Shown: positions 24,433-38,157, numbered from the stretch's first letter. The stretch: 64,000 nucleotides of DNA from Synchiropus splendidus (GCF_027744825.2 NW_026527092.1:77001-141000), one strand, 5' to 3'. Numbers and translations: made by a program. The notes: generated from the letters alone by a model not told the origin.

Positions 24433-27064
24433 AACCCACCTTATCTCAGGCTGAAAAGCGTTTTTACGCATTGTGCCATAACTTTTCAGGGAAGCTTCAG
24501 AACATGAAATTTTAACCTCCCACTATAGCAGAAAGGGTCTTTCTAGTAGGTGCACATCAAATCTAAGCTGTCTGAAGTGTTTTTCGAAAGTTATCAACAC
24601 TTTTATGTTTGGCGTTCCGAAACCCACCTTATCTCAGGCTGAAAAGCGTTTTTGTGCATTGTGCCATAACTTTTCAGGGAAGCTTCAGAACATGAAATTT
24701 TAACCTCCCACTATAGCAGAAAGGGTCTTTCTAGTAGTTGCACATCAAATCTAAGCTGTCTGAAGTGTTTTTCAAAAGTTATCAACACTTTTATGTTTGG
24801 CGTTCTGAAACCCACCTTATCTCAGGCTGAAAAGCGTTTTTGTGCATTGTGCCATAACTTTTCAGGAAAGCTTCAGAACATGAAATTTTAACCTCCCACT
24901 ATAGCAGAAAGGGTCTTTCTAGTAGTTGCACATCAAATCTAGACTGTCTGAAGTGTTTTTCCAAAGTTATCAACACTTTTATGTTTGGCGTTCCGAAACC
25001 CACCTTATCTCAGGCTGAAAAGCGTTTTTACGCATTGTGCCATAACTTTTCAGGGAAGCTTCAGAACATGAAATTTTAAGCTCCCACTATAGCAGAAAGG
25101 GTCTTTCTAGTAGGTGCACATCAAATCTAAGCTCTCTGAAGTGTTTTTCGAAAGTTATCAACACTTTTATGTTTGGCGTTCCGAAACCCACCTTATCTCA
25201 GGCTGAAAAGCGTTTTTGTGCATTGTGCCATAACTTTTCAGGGAAGCTTCAGAACATGAAATTTTAACCTCCCACTATAGCAGAAAGGGTCTTTCTAGTA
25301 GTTGCACATCAAATCTAAACTGTCTGAAGTGTTTTTCCAAAGTTATCAACACTTTTATGTTTGGCGTTCCGAAACCCACCTTATCTCAGGCTGAAAAGCG
25401 TTTTTGTGCATTGTGCCATAACTTTTCAGGGAAGCTTCAGAACATGAAATTTTAACCTCCCACTATAGCAGAAAGGGTCTTTCTAGTAGTTGCACATCAA
25501 ATCTAAACTGTCTGAAGTGTTTTTCCAAAGTTATCAACACTTTTATGTTTGGCGTTCCGAAACCCACCTTATCTCAGGCTGAAAAGCGTTTTTGTGCATT
25601 GTGCCATAACTTTTCAGGGAAGCTTCAGAACATGAAATTTTAACCTCCCACTATAGCAGAAAGGGTCTTTCTAGTAGTTGCACATCAAATCTAAGCTGTC
25701 TGAAGTGTTTTTCAAAAGTTATCAACACTTTTATGTTTGGCGTTCCGAAACCCACCTTATCTCAGGCTGAAAAGCGTTTTTGTGCATTGTGCCATAACTT
25801 TTCAGGAAAGCTTCAGAACATGAAATTTTAACCTCCCACTATAGCAGAAAGGGTCTTTCTAGTAGTTGCACATCAAATCTAAACTGTCTGAAGTGTTTTT
25901 CCAAAGTTATCAACACTTTTATGTTTGGCGTTCCGAAACCCACCTTATCTCAGGCTGAAAAGCGTTTTTACGCATTGTGCCATAACTTTTCAGGGAAGCT
26001 TCAGAACATGAAATTTTAACCTCCCACTATAGCAGAAAGGGTCTTTCTAGTAGTTGCACATCAAATCTAAGCTGTCTGAAGTGTTTTTCAAAAGTTATCA
26101 ACACTTTTATGTTTGGCGTTCCGAAACCCACCTTATCTCAGGCTGAAAAGCGTTTTTGTGCATTGTGCCATAACTTTTCAGGAAAGCTTCAGAACATGAA
26201 ATTTTAACCTCCCACTATAGCAGAAAGGGTCTTTCTAGTAGTTGCACATCAAATCTAAACTGTCTGAAGTGTTTTTCCAAAGTTATCAACACTTTTATGT
26301 TTGGCGTTCCGAAACCCACCTTATCTCAGGCTGAAAAGCGTTTTTACGCATTGTGCCATAACTTTTCAGGGAAGCTTCAGAACATGAAATTTTAACCTCC
26401 CACTATAGCAGAAAGGGTCTTTCTAGTAGGTGCACATCAAATCTAAGCTCTCTGAAGTGTTTTTCGAAAGTTATCAACAGTTTTATGTTTGGCGTTCCGA
26501 AACCCACCTTATCTCAGGCTGAAAAGCGTTTTTGTGCATTGTGCCATAACTTTTCAGGGAAGCTTCAGAACATGAAATTTTAACCTCCCACTATAGCAGA
26601 AAGGGTCTTTCTAGTAGTTGCACATCAAATCTAAACTGTCTGAAGTGTTTTTCCAAAGTTATTAACACTTTTATGTTTGGCGTTCCGAAACCCACCTTAT
26701 CTCAGGCTGAAAAGCGTTTTTGTGCATTGTGCCATAACTTTTCAGGGAAGCTTCAGAACATGAAATTTTAACCTCCCACTATAGCAGAAAGGGTCTTTTT
26801 AGTAGTTGCACATCAAATCTAAACTGTCTGAAGTGTTTTTCCAAAGTTATCAACACTTTTATGTTTGGCGTTCCGAAACCCACCTTATCTCAGGCTGAAA
26901 AGCGTTTTTGTGCATTGTGCCATAACTTTTCAGGGAAGCTTCAGAACATGAAATTTTAACCTCCCACTATAGCAGAAAGGGTCTTTCTAGTAGTTGCACA
27001 TCAAATCTAAGCTGTCTGAAGTGTTTTTCAAAAGTTATCAACACTTTTATGTTTGGCGTTCCGA
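24433..27064. repeat. 14-monomer HOR block, copy 2
   Basis: The subtype order is identical to that of 18981-21612: P1-R-S-P2-U-U-R-S-PR-S-P2-Q-U-R. The PR hybrid is at 25937, and the TTTTAAGCTCCC change is in the fourth copy (G at 25080). The next monomer (27065, S) breaks the match with 21613 (U), so one edge lies there. The preceding U monomers (18793 and 24245) still match and may belong to the block. Confidence 0.88.
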
Positions 27065-28568
27065 AACCCACCTTATCTCAGGCTGAAAAGCGTTTTTGTG
27101 CATTGTGCCATAACTTTTCAGGAAAGCTTCAGAACATGAAATTTTAACCTCCCACTATAGCAGAAAGGGTCTTTCTAGTAGTTGCACATCAAATCTAAAC
27201 TGTCTGAAGTGTTTTTCCAAAGTTATCAACACTTTTATGTTTGGCGTTCCGAAACCCACCTTATCTCAGGCTGAAAAGCGTTTTTGTGCATTGTGTCATA
27301 ACTTTTCAGGGAAGCTTCAGAACATGAAATTTTAACCTCCCACTATAGCAGAAAGGGTCTTTCTAGTAGGTGCACATCAAATCTAAGCTCTCTGAAGTGT
27401 TTTTCGAAAGTTATCAGCACTTTTATGTTTGGCGTTCCGAAACCCACCTTATCTCAGGCTGAAAAGCGTTTTTGTGCATTGTGCCATAACTTTTAAGGAA
27501 AGCTTCAGAACATGAAATTTTAACCTCCCACTATAGCAGAAAGTGTCTTTCTAGTAGTTGCACATCAAATCTAAACTGTCTGAAGTGTTTTTCCAAAGTT
27601 ATTAACACTTTTATGTTTGGCGTTCCGAAACCCACCTTATCTCAGGCTGAAAAGCATTTTTGTGCATTGTGCCATAACTTTTCAGGGAAGCTTCAGAACA
27701 TGAAATTTTAACCTCCCACTATAGCAGAAAGGGTCTTTCTAGTAGTTGCACATCAAATCTAAACTGTCTGAAGTGTTTTTCAAAAGTTATCAACACTTTT
27801 ATGTTTGGCGTTCCGAAACCCACCTTATCTCAGGCTGAAAAGCGTTTTTGTGCATTGTGCCATAACTTTTCAGGAAAGCTTCAGAACATGAAATTTTAAC
27901 CTCCCACTATAGCAGAAAGGGTCTTTCTAGTAGTTGCACATCAAATCTAAACTGTCTGAAGTGTTTTTCCAAAGTTATCAACACTTTTATGTTTGGCGTT
28001 CCGAAACCCACCTTATCTCAGGCTGAAAAGCGTTTTTGTGCATTGTGTCATAACTTTTCAGGGAAGCTTCAGAACATGAAATTTTAACCTCCCACTATAG
28101 CAGAAAGGGTCTTTCTAGTAGGTGCACATCAAATCTAAGCTCTCTGAAGTGTTTTTCGAAAGTTATCAGCACTTTTATGTTTGGCGTTCCGAAACCCACC
28201 TTATCTCAGGCTGAAAAGCGTTTTTGTGCATTGTGCCATAACTTTTAAGGAAAGCTTCAGAACATGAAATTTTAACCTCCCACTATAGCAGAAAGTGTCT
28301 TTCTAGTAGTTGCACATCAAATCTAAACTGTCTGAAGTGTTTTTCCAAAGTTATTAACACTTTTATGTTTGGCGTTCCGAAACCCACCTTATCTCAGGCT
28401 GAAAAGCATTTTTGTGCATTGTGCCATAACTTTTCAGGGAAGCTTCAGAACATGAAATTTTAACCTCCCACTATAGCAGAAAGGGTCTTTCTAGTAGTTG
28501 CACATCAAATCTAAACTGTCTGAAGTGTTTTTCCAAAGTTATCAACACTTTTATGTTTGGCGTTCCGA
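27065..28568. repeat. 4-monomer tandem HOR (2 copies) with five shared markers
   Basis: S-X-Q2-X at 27065 is followed by S-X-Q2-U at 27817, period 752 bp. Both copies share GTGTCATAAC (T at 27296 and 28048), ATCAGCAC (27416 and 28168), TTTTAAGG, AAAGTGTC and AAGCATTTTT. Four of these markers also occur in the trio at 23869, 3384 bp (18 monomers) earlier, which is the likely relative. The X at 27253 and 28005 is a P2 with GT at 34-35. Confidence 0.9.
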
Positions 28569-31012
28569 AACCCACCTTATCTCAGGCTGAAAAGCGTTTT
28601 TACGCATTGTGCCATAACTTTTCAGGGAAGCTTCAGAACATGAAATTTTAACCTCCCACTATAGCAGAAAGGGTCTTTCTAGTAGGTGCACATCAAATCT
28701 AAGCTGTCTGAAGTGTTTTTCGAAAGTTATCAACACTTTTATGTTTGGCGTTCCGAAACCCACCTTATCTCAGGCTGAAAAGCGTTTTTGTGCATTGTGC
28801 CATTACTTTTCAGGGAAGCTTCAGAACATGAAATTTTAACCTCCCACTATAGCAGAAAGGGTCTTTCTAGTAGTTGCACATCAAATCTAAGCTGTCTGAA
28901 GTGTTTTTCAAAAGTTATCAACACTTTTATGTTTGGCGTTCCGAAACCCACCTTATCTCAGGCTGGAAAGCGTTTTTGTGCATTCTGCCATAACTTTTCA
29001 GGAAAGCTTCAGAACATGAAATTTTAACCTCCCACTATAGCAGAAAGGGTCTTTCTAGTAGTTGCACATCAAATCTAAACTGTCTGAAGTGTTTTTCCAA
29101 AGTTATCAACACTTTTATGTTTGGCGTTCCGAAACCCACCTTATCTCAGGCTGAAAAGCGTTTTTACGCATTGTGCCATAACTTTTCAGGGAAGCTTCAG
29201 AACATGAAATTTTAACCTCCCACTATAGCAGAAAGGATCTTTCTAGTAGGTGCACATCAAATCTAAGCTCTCTGAAGTGTTTTTCGAAAGTTATCAACAC
29301 TTTTATGTTTGGCGTTCCGAAACCCACCTTATCTCAGGCTGAAAAGCGTTTTTGTGCATTGTGCCATAACTTTTCAGGGAAGCTTCAGAACATGAAATTT
29401 TAACCTCCCACTATAGCAGAAAGGGTCTTTTTAGTAGTTGCACATCAAATCTAAACTGTCTGAAGTGTTTTTCCAAAGTTATCAACACTTTTATGTTTGG
29501 CGTTCCGAAACCCACCTTATCTCAGGCTGAAAAGCGTTTTTGTGCATTGTGCCATAACTTTTCAGGGAAGCTTCAGAACATGAAATTTTAACCTCCCACT
29601 ATAGCAGAAAGGGTCTTTCTAGTAGTTGCACATCAAATCTAAGCTGTCTGAAGTGTTTTTCAAAAGTTATCAACACTTTTATGTTTGGCGTTCCGAAACC
29701 CACCTTATCTCAGGCTGAAAAGCGTTTTTGTGCATTGTGCCATAACTTTTCAGGAAAGCTTCAGAACATGAAATTTTAACCTCCCACTATAGCAGAAAGG
29801 GTCTTTCTAGTAGTTGCACATCAAATCTAAACTGTCTGAAGTGTTTTTCCAAAGTTATCAGCACTTTTATGTTTGGCGTTCCGAAACCCACCTTATCTCA
29901 GGCTGAAAAGCATTTTTGTGCATTGTGCCATAACTTTTCAGGGAAGCTTCAGAACATGAAATTTTAACCTCCCACTATAGCAGAAAGGGTCTTTCTAGTA
30001 GTTGCACATCAAATCTAAACTGTCTGAAGTGTTTTTCCAAAGTTATCAACACTTTTATGTTTGGCGTTCCGAAACCCACCTTATCTCAGGCTGAAAAGCG
30101 TTTTTACGCATTGTGCCATAACTTTTCAGGGAAGCTTCAGAACATGAAATTTTAACCTCCCACTATAGCAGAAAGGGTCTTTCTAGTAGGTGCACATCAA
30201 ATCTAAGCTGTCTGAAGTGTTTTTCGAAAGTTATCAACACTTTTATGTTTGGCGTTCCGAAACCCACCTTATCTCAGGCTGAAAAGCGTTTTTGTGCATT
30301 GTGCCATTACTTTTCAGGGAAGCTTCAGAACATGAAATTTTAACCTCCCACTATAGCAGAAAGGGTCTTTCTAGTAGTTGCACATCAAATCTAAGCTGTC
30401 TGAAGTGTTTTTCAAAAGTTATCAACACTTTTATGTTTGGCGTTCCGAAACCCACCTTATCTCAGGCTGGAAAGCGTTTTTGTGCATTCTGCCATAACTT
30501 TTCAGGAAAGCTTCAGAACATGAAATTTTAACCTCCCACTATAGCAGAAAGGGTCTTTCTAGTAGTTGCACATCAAATCTAAACTGTCTGAAGTGTTTTT
30601 CCAAAGTTATCAACACTTTTATGTTTGGCGTTCCGAAACCCACCTTATCTCAGGCTGAAAAGCGTTTTTACGCATTGTGCCATAACTTTTCAGGGAAGCT
30701 TCAGAACATGAAATTTTAACGTCCCACTATAGCAGAAAGGATCTTTCTAGTAGGTGCACATCAAATCTAAGCTCTCTGAAGTGTTTTTCGAAAGTTATCA
30801 ACACTTTTATGTTTGGCGTTCCGAAACCCACCTTATCTCAGGCTGAAAAGCGTTTTTGTGCATTGTGCCATAACTTTTCAGGGAAGCTTCAGAACATGAA
30901 ATTTTAACCTCCCACTATAGCAGAAAGGGTCTTTCTAGTAGTTGCACATCAAATCTAAGCTGTCTGAAGTGTTTTTCAAAAGTTATCAACACTTTTATGT
31001 TTGGCGTTCCGA
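28381..31012. repeat. 8-monomer tandem HOR, about 1.7 copies
   Basis: U-P1-R-S-P2-U-R-S at 28381-29884 is followed by U-P1-R-S-P2 at 29885-30824 and then R. The period is 1504 bp. Shared markers are AAGCATTTTT in U, GCCATTAC in R (T at 28804 and 30308), GCTGGAAAG plus CATTCTGCC in S, and AAAGGATC in P2. The match stops inside the monomer at 30825, where R replaces U. The copies at 28757-28944 and 30261-30448 are nearly identical. Confidence 0.9.
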
Positions 31013-32140
31013 AACCCACCTTATCTCAGGCTGAAAAGCGTTTTTGTGCATTGTGCCATAACTTTTCAGCAAAGCTTCAGAACATGAAATTTTAATCTCC
31101 CACTATAGCAGAAAGGGTCTTTCTAGTAGGTGCACATCAAATCTAAACTGTCTGAAGTGTTTTTCGAAAGTTATCAGCACTTTTATGTTTGGCGTTCCGA
31201 AACCCACCTTATCTCAGGCTGAAAAGCGTTTTTGTGCATTGTGCCATAACTTTTCAGGAAAGCTTCAGAACATGAAATTTTAACCTCCCACTATAGCAGA
31301 AAGTGTCTTTCTAGTAGTTGCACATCAAATCTAAACTGTCTGAAGTGTTTTTCCAAAGTTATTAACACTTTTATGTTTGGCGTTCCGAAACCCACCTTAT
31401 CTCAGGCTGAAAAGCGTTTTTGTGCATTGTGCCATAACTTTTCAGGGAAGCTTCAGAACATGAAATTTTAACCTCCCACTATAGCAGAAAGGGTCTTTCT
31501 AGTAGTTGCACATCAAATCTAAACTGTCTGAAGTGTTTTTCCAAAGTTATTACCACTTTTATGTTTGGCGTTCCGAAACCCACCTTATCTCAGGCTGAAA
31601 AGCGTTTTTGTGCATTGTGCCATAACTTTTCAGGGAAGCTTCAGAACATGAAATTTTAACCTCCCACTATAGCAGAAAGGGTCTTTCTAGTAGTTGCACA
31701 TCAAATCTAAACTGTCTGAAGTGTTTTTCCAAAGTTATCAACACTTTTATGTTTGGCGTTCCGAAACCCACCTTATCTCAGGCTGAAAAGCGTTTTTACG
31801 CATTGTGCCATAACTTTTCAGGGAAGCTTCAGAACATGAAATTTTAACCTCCCACTATAGCAGAAAGGGTCTTTCTAGTAGGTGCACATCAAATCTAAGC
31901 TGTCTGAAGTGTTTTTCGAAAGTTATCAACACTTTTATGTTTGGCGTTCCGAAACCCACCTTATCTCAGGCTGAAAAGCGTTTTTGTGCATTGTGCCATA
32001 ACTTTTCAGGAAAGCTTCAGAACATGAAATTTTAACCTCCCACTATAGCAGAAAGGGTCTTTCTAGTAGTTGCACATCAAATCTAAACTGTCTGAAGTGT
32101 TTTTCCAAAGTTATCAACACTTTTATGTTTGGCGTTCCGA
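31013..32140. repeat. Array region: six monomers of mixed type
   Basis: Order: X-Q2-Q-U-P1-S. The X at 31013 has G118 and G154 with A135, plus private changes TCAGCAAAG and TTAATCTCC, and it ends with ATCAGCAC. The Q2 after it has AAAGTGTC. This pair is another member of the marked P2/Q2 sub-family seen at 23869, 27253, 28005, 44925 and 57708. ATTACCAC near 31550 is a private change in the right dyad arm. Confidence 0.75.
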
Positions 32141-34584
32141 AACCCACCTTATCTCAGGCTGAAAAGCGTTTTTACGCATTGTGCCATAACGTTTCAGGGA
32201 AGCTTCAGAACATGAAATTTTAACCTCCCACTATAGCAGAAAGGATCTTTCTAGTAGGTGCACATCAAATCTAAGCTCTCTGAAGTGTTTTTCGAAAGTT
32301 ATCAACACTTTTATGTTTGGCGTTCCGAAACCCACCTTATCTCAGGCTGAAAAGCGTTTTTGTGCATTGTGCCATAACTTTTCAGGGAAGCTTCAGAACA
32401 TGAAATTTTAACCTCCCACTATAGCAGAAAGGGTCTTTCTAGTAGTTGCACATCAAATCTAAACTGTCTGAAGTGTTTTTCCAAAGTTATTAACACTTTT
32501 ATGTTTGGCGTTCCGAAACCCACCTTATCTCAGGCTGAAAAGCGTTTTTGTGCATTGTGCCATAACTTTTCAGGGAAGCTTCAGAACATGAAATTTTAAC
32601 CTCCCACTATAGCAGAAAGGGTCTTTCTAGTAGTTGCACATCAAATCTAAACTGTCTGAAGTGTTTTTCCAAAGTTATCAACACTTTTATGTTTGGCGTT
32701 CCGAAACCCACCTTATCTCAGGCTGAAAAGCGTTTTTGTGCATTGTGCCATAACTTTTCAGGGAAGCTTCAGAACATGAAATTTTAACCTCCCACTATAG
32801 CAGAAAGGGTCTTTCTAGTAGTTGCACATCAAATCTAAGCTGTCTGAAGTGTTTTTCAAAAGTTATCAACACTTTTATGTTTGGCGTTCCGAAACCCACC
32901 TTATCTCAGGCTGAAAAGCGTTTTTGTGCATTGTGCCATAACTTTTCAGGAAAGCTTCAGAACATGAAATTTTAACCTCCCACAATAGCAGAAAGGGTCT
33001 TTCTAGTAGTTGCACATCAAATCTAAACTGTCTGAAGTGTTTTTCCAAAGTTATCAACACTTTTATGTTTGGCGTTCCGAAACCCACCTTATCTCAGGCT
33101 GAAAAGCGTTTTTACGCATTGTGCCATAACTTTTCAGGGAAGCTTCAGAACATGAAATTTTAACCTCCCACTATAGCAGAAAGGATCTTTCTAGTAGGTG
33201 CACATCAAATCTAAGCTCTCTGAAGTGTTTTTCGAAAGTTATCAACACTTTTATGTTTGGCGTTCCGAAACCCACCTTATCTCAGGCTGAAAAGCGTTTT
33301 TGTGCATTGTGCCATAACTTTTCAGGGAAGCTTCAGAACATGAAATTTTAACCTCCCACTTTCGCAGAAAGGGTCTTTCTAGTAGTTGCACATCAAATTT
33401 AAACTGTCTGAAGTGTTTTTCCAAAGTTATTAACACTTTTATGTTTGGCGTTCCGAAACCCACCTTATCTCAGGCTGAAAAGCGTTTTTGTGCATTGTGC
33501 CATAACTTTTCAGGGAAGCTTCAGAACATGAAATTTTAACCTCCCACTATAGCAGAAAGGGTCTTTCTAGTAGTTGCACATCAAATCTAAACTGTCTGAA
33601 GTGTTTTTCCAAAGTTATCAACACTTTTATGTTTGGCGTTCCGAAACCCACCTTATCTCAGGCTGAAAAGCGTTTTTGTGCATTGTGCCATAACTTTTCA
33701 GGGAAGCTTCAGAACATGAAATTTTAACCTCCCACTATAGCAGAAAGGGTCTTTCTAGTAGTTGCACATCAAATCTAAGCTGTCTGAAGTGTTTTTCAAA
33801 AGTTATCAACACTTTTATGTTTGGCGTTCCGAAACCCACCTTATCTCAGGCTGAAAAGCGTTTTTGTGCATTATGCCATAACTTTTCAGGAAAGCTTCAG
33901 AACATGAAATTTTAACCTCCCACTATAGCAGAAAGGGTCTTTCTAGTAGTTGCACATCAAATCTAAACTGTCTGAAGTGTTTCTCCAAAGTTATCAACAC
34001 TTTTATGTTTGGCGTTCCGAAACCCACCTTATCTCAGGCTGAAAAGCGTTTTTACGCATTGTGCCATAACTTTTCAGGGAAGCTTCAGAACATGAAATTT
34101 TAACCTCCCACTATAGCAGAAAGGGTCTTTCTAGTAGGTGCACATCAAATCTAAGCTCTCTGAAGTGTTTTTCGAAAGTTATCAACACTTTTATGTTTGG
34201 CGTTCCGAAACCCACCTTATCTCAGGCAGAAAAGCGTTTTTGTGCATTGTGCCATAACTTTTCAGGGAAGCTTCAGAACATGAAATTTTAACCTCCCACT
34301 ATAGCAGAAAGGGTCTTTCTAGTAGTTGCACATCAAATCTAAACTGTCTGAAGTGTTTTTCCAAAGTTATTAACACTTTTATGTTTGGCGTTCCGAAACC
34401 CACCTTATCTCAGGCTGAAAAGCGTTTTTGTGCATTGTGCCATAACTTTTCAGGGAAGCTTCAGAACATGAAATTTTAACCTCCCACTATAGCAGAAAGG
34501 GTCTTTCTAGTAGTTGCACATCAAATCTAAACTGTCTGAAGTGTTTTTCCAAAGTTATCAACACTTTTATGTTTGGCGTTCCGA
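32141..34584. repeat. 5-monomer tandem HOR (P2-Q-U-R-S), 2.6 copies
   Basis: P2-Q-U-R-S at 32141-33080 and at 33081-34020, then P2-Q-U at 34021-34584, period 940 bp. The first two P2 copies share AAAGGATC and the third does not. Private changes such as ACAATAG near 32984 and CTTTCGC near 33360 show divergence after duplication. Confidence 0.87.
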
Positions 34585-36841
34585 AACCCACCTTATCCGA
34601 GGCTGAAAAGCGTTTTTACGCATTGTGCCATAACTTTTCAGGGAAGCTTCAGAACATGAAATTTTAACCTCCCACTATAGCAGAAAGGGTCTTTCTAGTA
34701 GGTGCACATCAAATCTAAGCTGTCTGAAGTGTTTTACGAAAGTTATTAACACTTTTATGTTTGGCGTTCCGAAACCCACCTTATCTCAGGCTGAAAAGCG
34801 TTTTTGTGCATTGTGCCATAACTTTTCAGGGAAGCTTCAGAACATGAAATTTTAACCTCCCACTATAGCAGAAAGGGTCTTTCTAGTAGTTGCACATCAA
34901 ATCTAAGCTGTCTGAAGTGTTTTTCAAAAGTTATCAACACTTTTATGTTTGGCGTTCCCGAAACCCACCTTATCTCAGGCTGAAAAGCGTTTTTGTGCAT
35001 TGTGCCATAACTTTTCAGGAAAGCTTCAGAACATGAAATTTTAACCTCCCGCTATAGCAGAAAGGGTCTTTCTAGTAGTTGCACATCAAATCTAAACTGT
35101 CTGAAGTGTTTTTCCAAAGTTATCAACACTTTTATGTTTGGCGTTCCGAAACCCACCTTATCTCAGGCTGAAAAGCGTTTTTGTGCATTGTGCCATAACT
35201 TTTCAGGGAAGCTTCAGAACATGAAATTTTAACCTCCCACTATAGCAGAAAGGGTCTTTCTAGTAGTTGCACATCAAATCTAAACTGTCTGAAGTGTTTT
35301 TCCAAAGTTATCAACACTTTTATGTTTGGCGTTCCGAAACCCACCTTATCTCAGGCTGAAAAGCGTTTTTACGCATTGTGCCATAACTTTTCAGGGAAGC
35401 TTCAGAACATGAAATTTTAACCTCCCACTATAGCAGAAAGGGTCTTTCTAGTAGGTGCACATCAAATCTAAGCTGTCTGAAGTGTTTTTCGAAAGTTATC
35501 AACACTTTTATGTTTGGCGTTCCGAAACCCACCTTATCTCAGGCTGAAAAGCGTTTTTGTGCATTGTGCCATAACTTTTCAGGGAAGCTTCAGAACATGA
35601 AATTTTAACCTCCCACTATAGCAGAAAGGGTCTTTCTAGTAGTTGCACATCAAATCTAAGCTGTCTGAAGTGTTTTTCAAAAGTTATCAACACTTTTATG
35701 TTTGGCGTTCCGAAACCCACCTTATCTCAGGCTGAAAAGCGTTTTTGTGCATTGTGCCATAACTTTTCAGGAAAGCTTCAGAACATGAAATTTTAACCTC
35801 CCGCTATAGCAGAAAGGGTCTTTCTAGTAGTTGCACATCAAATCTAAACTGTCTGAAGTGTTTTTCCAAAGTTATCAACACTTTTATGTTTGGCGTTCCG
35901 AAACCCACCTTATCTCAGGCTGAAAAGCGTTTTTGTGCATTGTGCCATAACTTTTCAGGGAAGCTTCAGAACATGAAATTTTAACCTCCCACTATAGCAG
36001 AAAGGGTCTTTCTAGTAGTTGCACATCAAATCTAAACTGTCTGAAGTGTTTTTCCAAAGTTATCAACACTTTTATGTTTGGCGTTCCGAAACCCACCTTA
36101 TCTCAGGCTGAAAAGCGTTTTTACGCATTGTGCCATAACTTTTCAGGGAAGCTTCAGAACATGAAATTTTAACCTCCCACTATAGCAGAAAGGGTCTTTC
36201 TAGTAGGTGCACATCAAATCTAAGCTGTCTGAAGTGTTTTTCGAAAGTTATCAACACTTTTATGTTTGGCGTTCCGAAACCCACCTTATCTCAGGCTGAA
36301 AAGCGTTTTTGTGCATTGTGCCATAACTTTTCAGGGAAGCTTCAGAACATGAAATTTTAACCTCCCACTATAGCAGAAAGGGTCTTTCTAGTAGTTGCAC
36401 ATCAAATCTAAGCTGTCTGAAGTGTTTTTCAAAAGTTATCAACACTTTTATGTTTGGCGTTCCGAAACCCACCTTATCTCAGGCTGAAAAGCGTTTTTGT
36501 GCATTGTGCCATAACTTTTCAGGAAAGCTTCAGAACATGAAATTTTAACCTCCCACTATAGCAGAAAGGGTCTTTCTAGTAGTTGCACATCAAATCTAAA
36601 CTGTCTGAAGTGTTTTTCCAAAGTTATCAACACTTTTATGTTTGGCGTTCCGGAACCCACCTTATCTCAGGCTGAAAAGCGTTTTTGTGCATTGTGCCAT
36701 AACTTTTCAGGGAAGCTTCAGAACATGAAATTTTAACCTCCCACTATAGCAGAAAGGGTCTTTCTAGTAGTTGCACATCAAATCTAAACTGTCTGAAGTG
36801 TTTTTCCAAAGTTATCAACACTTTTATGTTTGGCGTTCCGA
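34585..36841. repeat. 4-monomer tandem HOR (P1-R-S-U), three copies
   Basis: P1-R-S-U occurs three times in succession with a period of 752 bp, plus one inserted C in the first copy. The first two S copies share CCTCCCGCTATAG (G at 35051 and 35803, exactly 752 bp apart) and the third has the usual A. This is the highest copy-number clean HOR in the window. The first P1 has private changes (ATCCGAGG, TTTTACGAAAG, T163). Confidence 0.9.
34957..34959. other. 1-bp insertion (extra C) shifting the array register by +1
   Basis: The usual GGCGTTCCGA reads GGCGTTCCCGA, and the next monomer starts one base late (34962). This is the only insertion detected in the window. Confidence 0.9.
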
Positions 36842-38157
36842 AACCCACCTTATCTCAGGCTGAAAAGCGTTTTTGTGCATTGTGCCATAACTTTTCAGGG
36901 AAGCTTCAGAACATGAAATTTTAACCTCCCACTATAGCAGAAAGGGTCTTTCTAGTAGTTGCACATCAAATCTAAGCTGTCTGAAGTGTTTTTCAAAAGT
37001 TATCAACACTTTTATGTTTGGCGTTCCGAAACCCACCTTATCTCAGGCTGAAAAGCGTTTTTGTGCATTGTGCCATAACTTTTCAGGAAAGCTTCAGAAC
37101 ATGAAATTTTAACCTCCCACTATAGCAGAAAGGGTCTTTCTAGTAGTTGCACATCAAATCTAAACTGTCTGAAGTGTTTTTCCAAAGTTATCAACACTTT
37201 TATGTTTGGCGTTCCGAAACCCACCTTATCTCAGGCTGAAAAGCGTTTTTGTGCATTGTGCCATAACTTTTCAGGGAAGCTTCAGAACATGAAATTTTAA
37301 CCTCCCACTATAGCAGAAAGGGTCTTTCTAGTAGTTGCACATCAAATCTAAGCTGTCTGAAGTGTTTTTCAAAAGTTATCAACACTTTTATGTTTGGCGT
37401 TCCGAAACCCACCTTATCTCAGGCTGAAAAGCGTTTTTGTGCATTGTGCCATAACTTTTCAGGGAAGCTTCAGAACATGAAATTTTAACCTCCCACTATA
37501 GCAGAAAGGGTCTTTCTAGTAGTTGCACATCAAATCTAAGCTGTCTGAAGTGTTTTTCAAAAGTTATCAACACTTTTATGTTTGGCGTTCCGAAACCCAC
37601 CTTATCTCAGGCTGAAAAGCGTTTTTGTGCATTGTGCCATAACTTTTCAGGAAAGCTTCAGAACATGAAATTTTAACCTCCCACTATAGCAGAAAGGGTC
37701 TTTCGAGTAGTTGCACATCAAATCTAAACTGTCTGAAGTGTTTTTCCAAAGTTATCAACACTTTTATGTTTGGCGTTCCGAAACCCACCTTATCTCAGGC
37801 TGAAAAGCGTTTTTACGCATTGTGCCATAACTTTTCAGGGAAGCTTCAGAACATGAAATTTTAACCTCCCACTATAGCAGAAAGGGTCTTTCTAGTAGTT
37901 GCACATCAAATCTAAGCTGTCTGAAGTGTTTTTCAAAAGTTATCAACACTTTTATGTTTGGCGTTCCGAAACCCACCTTATCTCAGGCTGAAAAGCGTTT
38001 TTGTGCATTGTGCCATAACTTTTCAGGAAAGCTTCAGAACATGAAATTTTAACCTCCCACTATAGCAGAAAGGGTCTTTCTAGTAGTTGCACATCAAATC
38101 TAAACTGTCTGAAGTGTTTTTCCAAAGTTATCAACACTTTTATGTTTGGCGTTCCGA
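36842..38157. repeat. Array region: R/S-rich stretch with a PR hybrid
   Basis: It holds seven monomers: R-S-R-R-S-PR-S. The two adjacent R copies (37218 and 37406) and the alternating R-S order suggest slippage by one or two monomers. The PR hybrid at 37782 is flanked by S on both sides, as at 20485, 25937 and 43421. TTTCGAGTAG near 37704 is a private change. Confidence 0.8.

Noticed and set aside
28788..30531. Two identical 79-codon plus-strand open frames (28788-29027 and 30292-30531)
   Set aside because: Both depend on GCCATTAC replacing GCCATAAC. They are identical because they lie in the two copies of the 8-monomer HOR, not because of protein conservation.
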